A stretch of 25,408 nt of DNA from Flavobacterium psychrophilum (GTDB lineage: Bacteria > Bacteroidota > Bacteroidia > Flavobacteriales > Flavobacteriaceae): the NCBI GenBank assembly GCA_945866505.1, contig CAMBHH010000022.1, positions 1 to 25,408 on the forward strand, written 5' to 3'. The translations under genes and the position numbers were made by a program. Positions within the stretch are counted from its first letter, which is position 1, and each line of letters starts with the position of its first letter. The notes below the pieces were generated by a model. The model was not told the origin of the DNA. It saw only the letters and a list, made by a program, of their open reading frames with translations, and did no database searches. Of the stretch, positions 1 through 8,439 are shown in pieces.

Positions 1-1
1 C

Positions 2-1414
2 TCACTTTTTTATAGTCTTTTACTGAAAAAATTTCCTTTTCAACCCACATACAAACAAGATATTTTTTTTCAAAAAATCGCTATTTTCTTGACAGACAAT
101 TACAATAACTCGATTTTTGTTTTGAAAGGATATGCTGGAACGGGAAAAACGACCGTGATTTCGACCATCGTCAATCATTTAATTGAGATTAATAAAAAAT
201 ACGTTTTATTGGCGCCAACGGGTCGTGCAGCAAAGGTAAGTGCCAATTATTCGAATAAGCCAGCTTTCACGATTCATAAAAAAATCTACTTTCCTAAGAA
301 ATCCTCAGGTGGTGGCGTTTCCTTTACTTTGCAACAAAATAAACACACCAAGACCATTTTTATCGTCGATGAAGCCTCGATGATTTCAGATACAAATTCG
401 GATTCTAAGTTATACGAAAACGGCTCTTTGCTCGACGATTTGATTTCATACATTTATTCAGGAACCAATTGTAAGTTGATTTTGTTGGGAGATACAGCGC
501 AATTACCGCCGGTGAATTTGGATATAAGTCCGGCTTTAGATATTCAAACTTTGGGTTTGAATTACTACAAAGAAATAGAACATATTGAACTGGACGAAGT
601 AATGCGCCAAGAAGAAAACTCGGGAATTTTATTTAATGCCACCGAACTTCGGGAATTGTTGAAGGATGATTTTATTGCCGAATTCAAATTTGATTTGCAG
701 AAATTCAAAGACATCGTTCGTTTGACCGATGGTTACGATATTCAAGATGCCATCAATTCAGCTTACAGCAATTATAGCATTGAAGATACAGCTTTCATCG
801 TTCGGTCTAATAAAAGAGCCAATCAATACAATGAGCAAATTCGTTCGAAGATTTTAGACAAGGAAAACGAATTATCAACCGGAGATTTTTTGATGGTCGT
901 TAAAAATAATTATTTCTGGTTGAAAGATTCTGATGAAGCGGGTTTTATTGCCAATGGTGACATTATAGAAGTTTTGGAAATTTTCAAAATTCAAGAATTA
1001 TATAGTTTCAAGTTTGCCAAAGTAAAAATACGAATGGTCGATTACCCAAACCAAAAACCATTCGAAACGATTCTTTTATTAGACACCATAAAAAGCGAAT
1101 CACCGTCCTTGACTTACGAGGAATCCAATAGATTGTATCAGGAAGTTTTGAAAGATTATGAAGGCGAAACCAAGTTCAAACAATTCCAAAAAGTGAAAGC
1201 CAACGAATATTTTAATGGCTTACAAGTCAAATTTTCGTATGCAATTACCTGTCATAAATCGCAAGGAGGGCAGTGGAATACTGTTTTTATCGAGCAACCG
1301 TATTTGCCAGACGGCATCAACAGAGATTACATTCGCTGGTTGTACACTGCTATGACGAGAGCGAAAAACAAGTTATATTTGATAGGATTTAAGGATGAAA
1401 GTTTTGTGGAATAA
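2..1414 (+). CDS. RecD/Pif1-type ATP-dependent DNA helicase (5' end outside window)
   Basis: This is a superfamily 1B helicase or AAA ATPase that uses ATP to unwind DNA. The reading frame is open to the left window edge with no stop, so the gene begins upstream; a TTG at position 89 falls inside the protein and is not a credible start. About 470 codons are visible. Motifs run in the expected order: Walker A GYAGTGKTT (near 130-160), Walker B IFIVDEAS (near 360), motif III-like LGDTAQLPPV (near 490), VMRQEENSG, then the C-terminal UvrD_C_2-like AITCHKSQGGQW (near 1240) and YTAMTRAKNKLYLIG (near 1340). The second RecA-like domain is therefore complete. It has no RecB or RecC neighbours and resembles the stand-alone RecD-like helicases of Bacteroidota. 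Its physiological partner and substrate cannot be read from the sequence. A palindromic repeat follows 6 nt after the stop. Confidence 0.9.
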   Translation, partial: SLFYSLLLKKFPFQPTYKQDIFFQKIAIFLTDNYNNSIFVLKGYAGTGKTTVISTIVNHLIEINKKYVLLAPTGRAAKVSANYSNKPAFTIHKKIYFPKKSSGGGVSFTLQQNKHTKTIFIVDEASMISDTNSDSKLYENGSLLDDLISYIYSGTNCKLILLGDTAQLPPVNLDISPALDIQTLGLNYYKEIEHIELDEVMRQEENSGILFNATELRELLKDDFIAEFKFDLQKFKDIVRLTDGYDIQDAINSAYSNYSIEDTAFIVRSNKRANQYNEQIRSKILDKENELSTGDFLMVVKNNYFWLKDSDEAGFIANGDIIEVLEIFKIQELYSFKFAKVKIRMVDYPNQKPFETILLLDTIKSESPSLTYEESNRLYQEVLKDYEGETKFKQFQKVKANEYFNGLQVKFSYAITCHKSQGGQWNTVFIEQPYLPDGINRDYIRWLYTAMTRAKNKLYLIGFKDESFVE

Positions 1415-1420
1415 ATTCAT

Positions 1421-1478
1421 TAAACATATAAGTCATAAAAGCAAAATCAAGGAAAAACTTATATGATTTATATGGTTC
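1421..1478. repeat. Imperfect palindromic intergenic repeat, hairpin-forming
   Basis: Two 21-nt arms (1421-1441 and 1458-1478) face each other across a 16-nt A-rich loop. By hand alignment 17 positions are Watson-Crick pairs and one is a G-T wobble; the core is CATATAAGTCAT opposite ATGATTTATATG. It fills most of the gap between the helicase and the dioxygenase gene. No T-run follows the right arm, so it is not a classical intrinsic terminator, although it could stabilise or block transcript ends. It may be one copy of a dispersed REP-like family, but a single window cannot show that. Confidence 0.6.
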
Positions 1479-1500
1479 AATAATTTAAATCAGATTGATT

Positions 1501-2331
1501 ATGAATACATTAAAAGACTTACATATAATATCTAGCACTTTTTCAAACACCGAAAAAATGCCGGTTTTATTTCTAGGACACGGGAGTCCAATGAACGCCA
1601 TCGAGGAAAATCAGTTTGTGACAGGCTTTCGAAATTTGGCTAAAACATTACCACAACCCAATGCTATTTTGTGTATTTCGGCGCATTGGTTTACCAACGG
1701 AACTAAGGTTACCTCAATGGAAATACCAAGAACGATTCACGATTTTGGCGGTTTTCCGCAAGCGTTGTTTGAGGTGGAATATCCAGCCAAAGGAAGTCCG
1801 AAGTTGGCATTTGAAACTAAAGAATTATTGAAACCTGTTGACGTCGAACTGGACACGCATTGGGGTTTGGATCACGGAGCTTGGAGTGTAATTAAACACT
1901 TGTATCCCGAAGCGAATGTTCCTGTAATTCAGTTGAGTATTGATTACACCAAATCGACTCAATATCATTTTGAATTGGCCAAGAAACTAAACGATTTGCG
2001 CCGAAAAGGCATCCTGATTATTGGAAGCGGTAATATCGTGCATAATCTGAGATTGGCAGATTTTCCTAATTTTGACAAAGACAATTACGGCTACCATTGG
2101 GCGATTGAAGCCAGAGAAACGGTAAATAATTATTTATTAGACGGCAATTTCCAACCTTTGATTGATTATGAAAAACAAAGCAAGGCTTTACAAATTGCAA
2201 TTCCCACACCAGACCATTATTTGCCTTTGATTTACACACTAGGATTAAAAGATAAAACTGAAGAACTGAGTTTGTTCAACGACAAATTAGTCGCGGGTTC
2301 GTTGAGTATGACTTCGGTAAAGATTATGTAA
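1501..2331 (+). CDS. ygiD: 4,5-DOPA-extradiol-type dioxygenase, YgiD family
   Basis: This is a 276-residue class III extradiol (LigB-like) ring-opening dioxygenase of the YgiD/DODA family, cytosolic and metal dependent. The family's metal-binding histidines are visible: His27 in GHGSPMN, His62 in SAHWF, His181 in GSGNIVHN and His239 in PTPDHYLPL. The HWGLDHGAW segment is also typical. I place the start at ATG 1501 rather than the TTG two codons earlier; the first 19 residues before MPVLFLGHG look like a short extension, and Met20 is an alternative start. YgiD of E. coli opens L-DOPA in vitro, but the natural substrate in most bacteria is unknown and nothing nearby suggests aromatic degradation. 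It lies 57 nt upstream of a lipoprotein gene on the same strand. Confidence 0.88.
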   Translation: MNTLKDLHIISSTFSNTEKMPVLFLGHGSPMNAIEENQFVTGFRNLAKTLPQPNAILCISAHWFTNGTKVTSMEIPRTIHDFGGFPQALFEVEYPAKGSPKLAFETKELLKPVDVELDTHWGLDHGAWSVIKHLYPEANVPVIQLSIDYTKSTQYHFELAKKLNDLRRKGILIIGSGNIVHNLRLADFPNFDKDNYGYHWAIEARETVNNYLLDGNFQPLIDYEKQSKALQIAIPTPDHYLPLIYTLGLKDKTEELSLFNDKLVAGSLSMTSVKIM

Positions 2332-2388
2332 TTGGTTTTGTGGGAAAATGGTATATTTGAAAAAATAAATTTTAAAATTATAATAGTT

Positions 2389-2805
2389 ATGAAAAGTAAA
2401 TTATTTCTAATCGCAATTGCCTCTTTTTTAATGCTTTCTTGTTCAAGTCTTGCGCAAAATAGCGACAAAAAAATAAAAAATATTTTGATAGGAACTTGGA
2501 GCGGTTCTGAAGATGATAATCAAAAACAAGGTATGACCAAATATTGGATTACTGTACATAATACAAATGGTACTTTTATTAGAACATATATGGTAATTAA
2601 AAATTGCGAAGTTGAAAATTTTATTGATAAAGGAAAATGGAAATTTGAAGACGGCTTGTATTATGAAACATTTGAAAGCGATGGGAAAACAGATATTTAC
2701 ACATTAGAAATTTTAGATGATGCTAATGTAAAATTCAAAGCCAAAGAAATAAGCCTTGAAATGAATAACAAAGAGTACGAGTTTACAGAAACCAAACAAG
2801 AATAA
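2389..2805 (+). CDS. Small lipoprotein, lipocalin-like, function unknown
   Basis: The 138-residue product starts MKSKLFLIAIASFLMLSCSS: a lysine-containing n-region, a hydrophobic stretch and the lipobox LMLSC with Cys17 as the lipidation site. The open frame continues upstream to a TTG at 2332, but the signal peptide fixes the start at ATG 2389. The mature part has the pattern LIGTWSGSEDD, then WITVHNTNGTFIRTYM, GKWKFEDGLYYET and DIYTLEILDD, that is, alternating short strands with the GTW and G-W patterns common in small lipocalin-like beta-barrel lipoproteins of Bacteroidota. No catalytic motif is seen. It is probably anchored in the inner or outer membrane. The kdsB start codon follows its stop by 6 nt, so the two are very likely co-transcribed, but a shared function is not implied. 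Confidence 0.75.
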   Translation: MKSKLFLIAIASFLMLSCSSLAQNSDKKIKNILIGTWSGSEDDNQKQGMTKYWITVHNTNGTFIRTYMVIKNCEVENFIDKGKWKFEDGLYYETFESDGKTDIYTLEILDDANVKFKAKEISLEMNNKEYEFTETKQE

Positions 2806-2811
2806 ATTGAA

Positions 2812-3537
2812 ATGAATATAATAGCAGTCATTCCAGCACGTTACGCCTCAACTAGATTTCACGCCAAATTAATGGAAGATTTGGGAGGGAAAACTGTGAT
2901 TTTAAGAACATATCAAGCAGCGCAACAATCCCATCTTTTTGATGCTGTTTTTGTGGTTACCGATTCCGATTTGATTTTTGATGAAATAGTTTCCAACGGA
3001 GGCAAAGCCATAATGAGCATCAAGGAACACGAATCAGGAAGTGATAGAATTGCTGAAGCAGTCGAAAATATGGAAGTGGATATTGTAGTGAATGTTCAAG
3101 GCGATGAACCTTTTATCAACACAGAAGCTTTAGAAAAACTGATTGAAGTCTATAAAAATGATTCCGAAAACAAAGTAGATTTAGCGTCCTTGATGTTTGA
3201 AATTACAGAGGAAGACGAAATAAACAATCCGAATAATGTAAAAGTAGTGGTGGATCAAAACGGTTTTGCTTTGTACTTTTCGCGTTCTGTTATTCCGCAT
3301 CCAAGAGAGAAAAATGTGGGCGTTCGCTATATGCAACATATTGGTATTTATGCTTTTAGAAAACATGCCTTGATGGATTTTTATAAACTACCGATGAAAA
3401 CCTTGGAAGCTTCCGAAAAACTGGAACAACTACGCTATCTAGAATTTGGAAAACGAATTAAAATGGTAGAAACTGCCGACAAAAGTATTGGTATAGACAC
3501 GCCCGAAGACTTGGAAAAAGCGAGGAGAATGTTTTGA
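2812..3537 (+). CDS. kdsB: 3-deoxy-manno-octulosonate cytidylyltransferase (CMP-KDO synthetase)
   Basis: KdsB activates KDO with CTP to give CMP-KDO, the donor used to add the inner-core sugar to lipid A in the cytoplasm; it implies a Gram-negative envelope with LPS. The 241-residue length is normal. The N-terminal nucleotide-binding motif [10 protein letters not shown] is followed by HAKLM, where many homologues have a PGK-type sequence. Further family motifs are [26 protein letters not shown] (Mg and sugar-phosphate site), [21 protein letters not shown] and the C-terminal [16 protein letters not shown]. It overlaps no neighbour and follows a lipoprotein gene by 6 nt. Identification is firm. 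Confidence 0.96.
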   Translation: MNIIAVIPARYASTRFHAKLMEDLGGKTVILRTYQAAQQSHLFDAVFVVTDSDLIFDEIVSNGGKAIMSIKEHESGSDRIAEAVENMEVDIVVNVQGDEPFINTEALEKLIEVYKNDSENKVDLASLMFEITEEDEINNPNNVKVVVDQNGFALYFSRSVIPHPREKNVGVRYMQHIGIYAFRKHALMDFYKLPMKTLEASEKLEQLRYLEFGKRIKMVETADKSIGIDTPEDLEKARRMF

Positions 3538-3600
3538 AAATTTAAAATTCAATAGTATATAAAGATTTAGTATTTTTAGCCAAAATTAATTCAATAATTC

Positions 3601-4914
3601 ATGAAAAAAACAACACTCTTACTGATGCTTTTGCTGACTTTCACAAGTCAGGCACAAATGAAAGCCGATGATGTAAAAACGTTTACGCTCAACAATGGAA
3701 TGAAGTTTCTAGTCGTTGAAGATTTTTCGATTCCCAATGCCAATATGTACTTTTTTTATAAAGTGGGCAGCCGAAATGAATACCAAGGAATCACAGGACT
3801 TTCTCACTTTTTTGAACATATGATGTTCAATGGAGCTAAGAAATATGGTCCAAAAGAATTTGACCGCACGATGGAATTCAACGGTGGTTCGAATAATGCG
3901 TACACAACTGAAAATGTTACAGTGTACACCGATTGGTTTCCAGCTGCTTCAACAGAAATTATTTTTGATCTCGAAGGAGACCGTATTTCAAGTTTGAGCA
4001 TTGATCCAAAAATTGTTGAAAGTGAAAGAGGAGTGGTGCTGAGCGAGCGTAGAACAGGTCTCGAAAACTCACCTTGGCGACTTTTGGCACAATCGATGCA
4101 AGCAACAGCTTTTCAGGAACATCCCTATCATTGGCCAGTAATTGGGTATGAAGACGATATGAAAAACTGGACGCAACAAGATTTAGAGCGTTATTTCAAA
4201 ACCTATTATGCGCCAAACAATTGCGTGGTTGTAGTTTCAGGAGCCATAAAATTGGATAAAGTAAAGGAATTAGCCAAAAAATATTTGGAACCCATTCCGG
4301 CCCAACCTGAACCGCCAAAAGTTCATATTGTGGAGCCACCTCAAACTGGTGAACGGAGAATTATAGTGCAAAAAGAAGTGGCAACGCCTTATTTTATGAT
4401 TGGCTACAAAACTCCAGAATCTAAAAATGAAGATTATTATGCCTTGAATATTTTGAGTTCAATTCTTTCGAGCGGAAATTCTTCTCGATTGTATTCGGCA
4501 CTGGTTGACCAAAAGCAATTAGCAACGCAGGTGTTTACTGATTTTGGAGATACTTTTGATCCTAATCTTTTCAATGTGTATGCTGTTGCTAATAAAGATG
4601 TAAAAGAATCGGATTTGGAGCAAGGGATTTATACTGAGATTGAAAAAATTAAAAAAGATGGAATTAGCGACAAGGAACTTCAAAAAATTAAAAATCAAAA
4701 ATTAATGGAGTTTTATGGTCAAGTGGAAACCATTAACGGAAAGTCCAATAATATCGGAACTTATGAAGTCTTTTTTGGCGATTATCGAAAAATGTTTGAT
4801 GCTCCAGCTAATTACAATAAAATTACCGTAGCTGATGTTCAGAGAGTTGCCAATAAGTATTTAATTAAAAGTAATAGAACAGTTGGAATATTAAAAACGA
4901 ATGTTGAAGAATAA
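3601..4914 (+). CDS. Secreted M16 family zinc metallopeptidase, catalytic member
   Basis: The 437-residue protein begins with a signal peptide (MKKTTLLLMLLLTFTSQAQ) and is therefore periplasmic or envelope associated. The inverted zinc motif HFFEH is intact (His69, Glu72, His73), and a distal glutamate in ERGVVLSERR (Glu149) is spaced as in pitrilysin-type enzymes. The inactive-looking C-terminal half carries SSGNSSRLYSALVDQKQLA, the usual R/Y-containing half of the M16B fold. M16B enzymes degrade peptides inside a closed two-domain chamber, often as a heterodimer. Here the next gene, starting 5 nt after this stop, encodes the same fold without the zinc motif, which suggests a catalytic and non-catalytic pair as in mitochondrial MPP. 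The substrate is unknown. Confidence 0.93.
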   Translation: MKKTTLLLMLLLTFTSQAQMKADDVKTFTLNNGMKFLVVEDFSIPNANMYFFYKVGSRNEYQGITGLSHFFEHMMFNGAKKYGPKEFDRTMEFNGGSNNAYTTENVTVYTDWFPAASTEIIFDLEGDRISSLSIDPKIVESERGVVLSERRTGLENSPWRLLAQSMQATAFQEHPYHWPVIGYEDDMKNWTQQDLERYFKTYYAPNNCVVVVSGAIKLDKVKELAKKYLEPIPAQPEPPKVHIVEPPQTGERRIIVQKEVATPYFMIGYKTPESKNEDYYALNILSSILSSGNSSRLYSALVDQKQLATQVFTDFGDTFDPNLFNVYAVANKDVKESDLEQGIYTEIEKIKKDGISDKELQKIKNQKLMEFYGQVETINGKSNNIGTYEVFFGDYRKMFDAPANYNKITVADVQRVANKYLIKSNRTVGILKTNVEE

Positions 4915-4918
4915 AATT

Positions 4919-6310
4919 ATGGAAAGGATGAAACAAAAAATCACGATATTCTGCCTGTTAGTAATTAGTATAAATCTATCAGCTCAGGGCTTTAAAGTAC
5001 CTAATTATAGCACTTTCAAATTGCCGAATGGCCTCACTATTTCCTTGATGGAACAACACGATGTGCCCACTATCAGTGTTTCGGCAATACTTTCTGCAGG
5101 TGCAATTTATGATTATGAAAAAGCTGGTTTGGCTTCGCTGACCGCAACAGCTTTAAAACATGGGACAAAAAACTTCCCTAAAACAAAACTGGACGAAGAA
5201 TTGGATTTCATTGGTGCCAATGTTGACACCTATGCTACCAAAGAATTTGCAGGAATTACCTCTAATTTTGCATCGAAAGACAAAGCCAAAGTTTTAGAAA
5301 TTATCAAAGAAATAATGCTCAATCCAGTTTTTGATAAGACTGAGTTCGATAAAGAGAAAAGCCGTTTGCTAGTATCCCTCGAACAGCAAAAAGAAAGTCC
5401 AAGATCGGTAATTGGACCGTATTTTGAAACGTTGTTGTTTGGAAGCCACGTTTATGGTAATGTAATTAACGGAAATAATGCAACGGTAAGCAAATTGACT
5501 GTTAAGGATATAAAAGAGTTCTATAATGCAAATTATAAGCCTAATGATGCTGCTATTTGTATCGTTGGTGATTTTGCTTCCAAAGATATGAAAGCAACCT
5601 TGACTAAGTTATTCTCAGCTTGGGGAAAGTCATCTAATGTAAAAGAAAATTTAGCGGCAAAACCAATAGCTATTCCTACAGAAAACAGAGTATTGTTGGT
5701 GAATAAAGCCGATGCTAAGGAAACTACTTTTTATATTGGTTCACCAGGAATTAGCAGAAACAATGCTGATTTTGTGGCAATTGAAGTGGTGAACACTCTT
5801 TTTGGTGGTCGATTTACTTCTATGCTAAATGATGAGCTTCGAGTAAATACAGGTTTAACGTATGGCGCTGGTAGCAGATTTAGAACCCTAAAAAACGGAG
5901 GCTCTTTTTTTATCAGCACTTTTACAGCAGTTGAAACTACTGAAGCCGCTATTGATAAAACATTGGAAGTATTGAACAAATTACACAGCAACGGAATTGA
6001 TGAAAAAGCTTTGAATTCTGCGAAAAACTATGTAAAAGGGCAATTCCCTCCAGATTATGAAACTAATGCGCAATTGGCCAGTTTGTTGTCGCAAATGTTT
6101 TGGTACAATTTTGATAAATCGTTTATCAATAATTTTGAAAGTAATGTAGATGGATTGGATTTGGCGAAAGCCAACCAAATAATTGCTAAATATTTCCCGA
6201 AAGACAAATTGCAAATTGTTTTAGTTGGTAAATCGGCGGAGATTAAAAAGATAGCCGAGAAATATGGAAAAGTCACCGAAGTGCAAATAACGGATGATAT
6301 TAAGAACTAA
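4919..6310 (+). CDS. M16 family peptidase-like protein lacking the zinc motif (partner subunit)
   Basis: About 463 residues with a signal peptide ending near NLSAQ, so it is exported. It has two M16 halves: TFKLPNGLTISLMEQHDVPT in the first and TFYIGSPGI to NTGLTYGAGSRFRTLKNGG in the second. Where a catalytic member has HxxEH the sequence reads LTATALKHGTKNFPKTKLDE, so the zinc ligands are missing. The second half keeps the Arg and Tyr (RVNTGLTYG) that contact substrate in M16B non-catalytic subunits. ATG 4919 and ATG 4928 are both possible starts; the second gives a tidier signal peptide (MKQKITIFCLLVISINLSAQ). It directly follows the catalytic gene, so a heterodimer is the natural reading. 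A strong terminator lies 11 nt after the stop. Confidence 0.9.
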   Translation: MERMKQKITIFCLLVISINLSAQGFKVPNYSTFKLPNGLTISLMEQHDVPTISVSAILSAGAIYDYEKAGLASLTATALKHGTKNFPKTKLDEELDFIGANVDTYATKEFAGITSNFASKDKAKVLEIIKEIMLNPVFDKTEFDKEKSRLLVSLEQQKESPRSVIGPYFETLLFGSHVYGNVINGNNATVSKLTVKDIKEFYNANYKPNDAAICIVGDFASKDMKATLTKLFSAWGKSSNVKENLAAKPIAIPTENRVLLVNKADAKETTFYIGSPGISRNNADFVAIEVVNTLFGGRFTSMLNDELRVNTGLTYGAGSRFRTLKNGGSFFISTFTAVETTEAAIDKTLEVLNKLHSNGIDEKALNSAKNYVKGQFPPDYETNAQLASLLSQMFWYNFDKSFINNFESNVDGLDLAKANQIIAKYFPKDKLQIVLVGKSAEIKKIAEKYGKVTEVQITDDIKN

Positions 6311-6320
6311 AATTAACAAC

Positions 6321-6349
6321 AAAAAAAGGGATTAGGTTCCCTTTTTTTT
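6321..6349. terminator. Intrinsic terminator, bidirectional
   Basis: An 11-bp perfect stem (AAAAAAAGGGA, 6321-6331, with 6338-6348) has a 6-nt loop and ends in eight T residues. The A-run on the left arm makes it work for the opposite strand too. It ends the M16 pair on the + strand and can also stop the convergent potassium-channel gene, whose stop is 28 nt away. Confidence 0.82.
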
Positions 6350-6376
6350 ATGGAATATTTTTTCACTATTTAACAA

Positions 6377-7087
6377 TTAATTTTCGTTTTCAAGTTCAAA
6401 ATAGCCTTTGGATTTAATTTTAGTAGTAAAAAAATTCAAGAACAGTACTACAAAAAACAGAAACAAAATAGCTTGAACGCTCGCTAATATTTTTCCAATG
6501 GATGTCACTGGATAAAAATCTCCATAACCAATCGTTGAAGAAGTAATTGTACTAAAATAAACGGCATCAAACCAATGATTAAAAGGTTTATTCAAATAAT
6601 TTCCGCAAGAGTACAAAACTCCAAACGAAAAAATAATTTCGATATAATTGAGAAAAAGCAACAATATTGACCTTTTGTAAGAGCGTGGTTTCGAAAACAT
6701 ATCGGAGGCAAAAATCAATGTTGGAATATATAAAACAGTCTCTAATAATACATATATCATTATCCAAATCACAAAATGATGGCTTTGCCAATGACAAATT
6801 AATATCAATAAAGGAAAGGCAACTTTGAGTAAAACATAGAAATCTAAGGCTAAATCTCGATATTCATGTCGTTTTAAACTCGCTAAATATTTGATGTAAA
6901 CTCCTGGAAAAAGCAATTGCGATGAGGAAAGAAATAATCGAACCATTTTTTCTATTCCAGCATCATCCTGATGGTTGTTGTTCCAAATTGCTTTAATATT
7001 CATGATACGTTTCTGCAGAGGATTGTATTGAGGTTTTGGAATTTTAGATAAATTTCCTAGAAACAATTTCTTTAGAATAGATAGCAT
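6377..7087 (-). CDS. Potassium channel protein, ion-channel (Ion_trans_2) family
   Basis: The 236-residue membrane protein has a potassium selectivity filter TIGYGD at residues 185-190, inside a re-entrant pore loop (HWFDAVYFSTITSSTIGYGD). Hydrophobic segments are seen near residues 84-100, 106-127, 139-161 and, after the pore, 200-221, so it has two extra helices before the minimal TM-pore-TM unit. The first 75 residues are soluble and basic. No RCK/TrkA-N domain follows the last helix; the tail is only about 15 residues, so it lacks the usual cytosolic ligand gate. It lies 68 nt downstream of the methyltransferase-like gene on the same strand and may be read with it. The pore identity is sure; gating and ion preference are inferred from the filter alone. 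Confidence 0.88.
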   Translation of the reverse strand: MLSILKKLFLGNLSKIPKPQYNPLQKRIMNIKAIWNNNHQDDAGIEKMVRLFLSSSQLLFPGVYIKYLASLKRHEYRDLALDFYVLLKVAFPLLILICHWQSHHFVIWIMIYVLLETVLYIPTLIFASDMFSKPRSYKRSILLLFLNYIEIIFSFGVLYSCGNYLNKPFNHWFDAVYFSTITSSTIGYGDFYPVTSIGKILASVQAILFLFFVVLFLNFFTTKIKSKGYFELENEN

Positions 7088-7155
7088 AAATATATGGTTA
7101 AAATACTCCTTGCTAATTTACGAATTTAATGCCATATGTAAGTACAAAAAAACTT

Positions 7156-7821
7156 TTAAAATTTGCTTTCGATTAGTATCAATTCATTAGTGTCATCAAA
7201 TTTATTGATTTTTGACACAGAATATTTTTTAGCATCGAAATTTGTAATGTAGTTTGCATTAATTTGTTTTTGCTTAACTTTTAATACCATTGTGTTGAAT
7301 AGTATGATGCCTTTAGGTTTTAACAAAAAGCAAATTCGATTGATGAAAAAGAACTCAAACAAAAAATCGGGCATTTTTGCATCTTGAAAAACATCAATTA
7401 CTATTAAATCATATTTTGTATTCGTTTTTAAAACATATTTGGAGGCATCATCGATAATAATTTCAAGATTTGAAATGGCGTTGAGCTGAAAATAAGTGTT
7501 GGCAATTTCAATTACGGATTTGTCAATGTCAACTCCGATGATTTTTCCTTTAAAATTAACTTCATCAACCAAAGTCCTGATCACACTGCCACCTGCAACT
7601 CCCAAAACAAGAATTGAATCCATTGACTTAATTTTTTCGAAACCAATATTTTTCAATCCGACTCTCAGAATGCGTTGTAAATTTCCATACGAGTAATTGG
7701 TATTCTCACTGTCCAAAACTAATTTGCCATTGTTCCAAGTAACTTCTAAGCTTTTGCTAATTGACGAATCTTCTTTAAAAATGGTGATTGGAATTAAGTA
7801 ACTAAAAAGTTTTTTGAACAT
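7156..7821 (-). CDS. SpeE-fold (spermidine synthase-like) methyltransferase-type protein
   Basis: The 221-residue cytosolic protein has a Rossmann-type SAM or dcSAM fold: motif I ILVLGVAGGSVIRTLVDE (near residue 70), the acidic residue ending beta-2 in IIGVDIDKSVIEIA, IIIDDASKYV, and the DLIVIDVFQD strand near 140. This is the layout of the spermidine synthase-like family. The N-terminal beta-strand domain of true SpeE is shortened and the usual catalytic DSTDP-like loop is replaced by VIDVFQDAKMPD, so I do not call it an aminopropyltransferase. Such proteins are often called fused-family or putative methyltransferases. Start ATG 7821 is 14 nt from a good -7 box. The downstream potassium channel is its only same-strand neighbour and offers no clue to the substrate. 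Confidence 0.8.
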   Translation of the reverse strand: MFKKLFSYLIPITIFKEDSSISKSLEVTWNNGKLVLDSENTNYSYGNLQRILRVGLKNIGFEKIKSMDSILVLGVAGGSVIRTLVDEVNFKGKIIGVDIDKSVIEIANTYFQLNAISNLEIIIDDASKYVLKTNTKYDLIVIDVFQDAKMPDFLFEFFFINRICFLLKPKGIILFNTMVLKVKQKQINANYITNFDAKKYSVSKINKFDDTNELILIESKF

Positions 7822-7835
7822 TTGATTTTTTTTAT

Positions 7836-7868
7836 CAAAAATACGGGAATAATACTAATTTTACCAAA
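7836..7868 (-). promoter_or_regulatory. Promoter of the SpeE-fold gene (Bacteroidota type)
   Basis: Read on the minus strand, TTTG (7868-7865) and TATTTTTG (7843-7836) match the Bacteroidota -33/-7 consensus TTTG and TAnnTTTG with a 21-nt spacer. The -7 box ends 14 nt before the ATG at 7821. Confidence 0.5.
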
Positions 7869-7880
7869 AACAGATAATAA

Positions 7881-8438
7881 ATGAAAAAAAGGTTCTACAA
7901 ATTTATTTTCTTCAAATTAATGAATTGGAAAATCGAAGGCGCAATTGATGAAAGCATCAAAAAATGCGTTTTTATGGTTCTTCCGCATACCAGTTGGCAC
8001 GATTTCTATCTAGGAATATTTACTAGGGGAATTATGGATATGGAGATGAATTTTATCGGAAAAAAAGAATTATTCCGTTTTCCATTTGGATTTTATTTCC
8101 GTTGGATGGGTGGAGCACCAATTGATAGGGTAGGAAGTTTAAACAAAGTGGAAGCCATTGCCAAAATTTATGAAAACCGTAATGAATTTCGATTGGCCAT
8201 TTCTCCAGAAGGTACCAGAAAAAAAATCAGCGAACTCAAAACAGGTTTTTATTATATTGCATTGAAAGCAAATGTTCCAATAATTCCGGTTGCTTTTGAC
8301 TTTGGACAAAAAACAGTTGCTATTGGCAAACCGTTTTTCCCTACTTCTAATTATGAAAATGATTTACAAATTTTGCTAAATCATTTTAAAGGAGTTGTTG
8401 GCAAAATTCCAGAACTTGGTTATACTCCCGAAAAATAA
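7881..8438 (+). CDS. 1-acyl-glycerol-3-phosphate-acyltransferase-like protein (PlsC family)
   Basis: The 185-residue protein belongs to the PlsC/LPLAT superfamily, which transfers acyl chains to phospholipid or related acceptors at the inner membrane. The catalytic HX4D motif is HTSWHD (His36 to Asp41). Further blocks are FIGKKELFRFPFGFYFRWMGGAPIDR (acceptor site), SPEGTR with Glu110, and VPIIPVAFDF. It is shorter than PlsC proper (about 240 residues) because it lacks an N-terminal membrane helix, which is common in a compact Bacteroidota subgroup. The acyl acceptor is therefore uncertain; phospholipid, ornithine lipid and other amphiphiles are all possible. It is transcribed away from the SpeE-fold gene, and its stop is separated by one base from that of the convergent XRE regulator. 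Confidence 0.86.
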   Translation: MKKRFYKFIFFKLMNWKIEGAIDESIKKCVFMVLPHTSWHDFYLGIFTRGIMDMEMNFIGKKELFRFPFGFYFRWMGGAPIDRVGSLNKVEAIAKIYENRNEFRLAISPEGTRKKISELKTGFYYIALKANVPIIPVAFDFGQKTVAIGKPFFPTSNYENDLQILLNHFKGVVGKIPELGYTPEK

Positions 8439-8439
8439 T

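Noticed and set aside
2232..2468. 78-codon minus-strand frame over the dioxygenase end and lipoprotein start
   Set aside because: It runs antisense across two supported genes and has no signal or motif.
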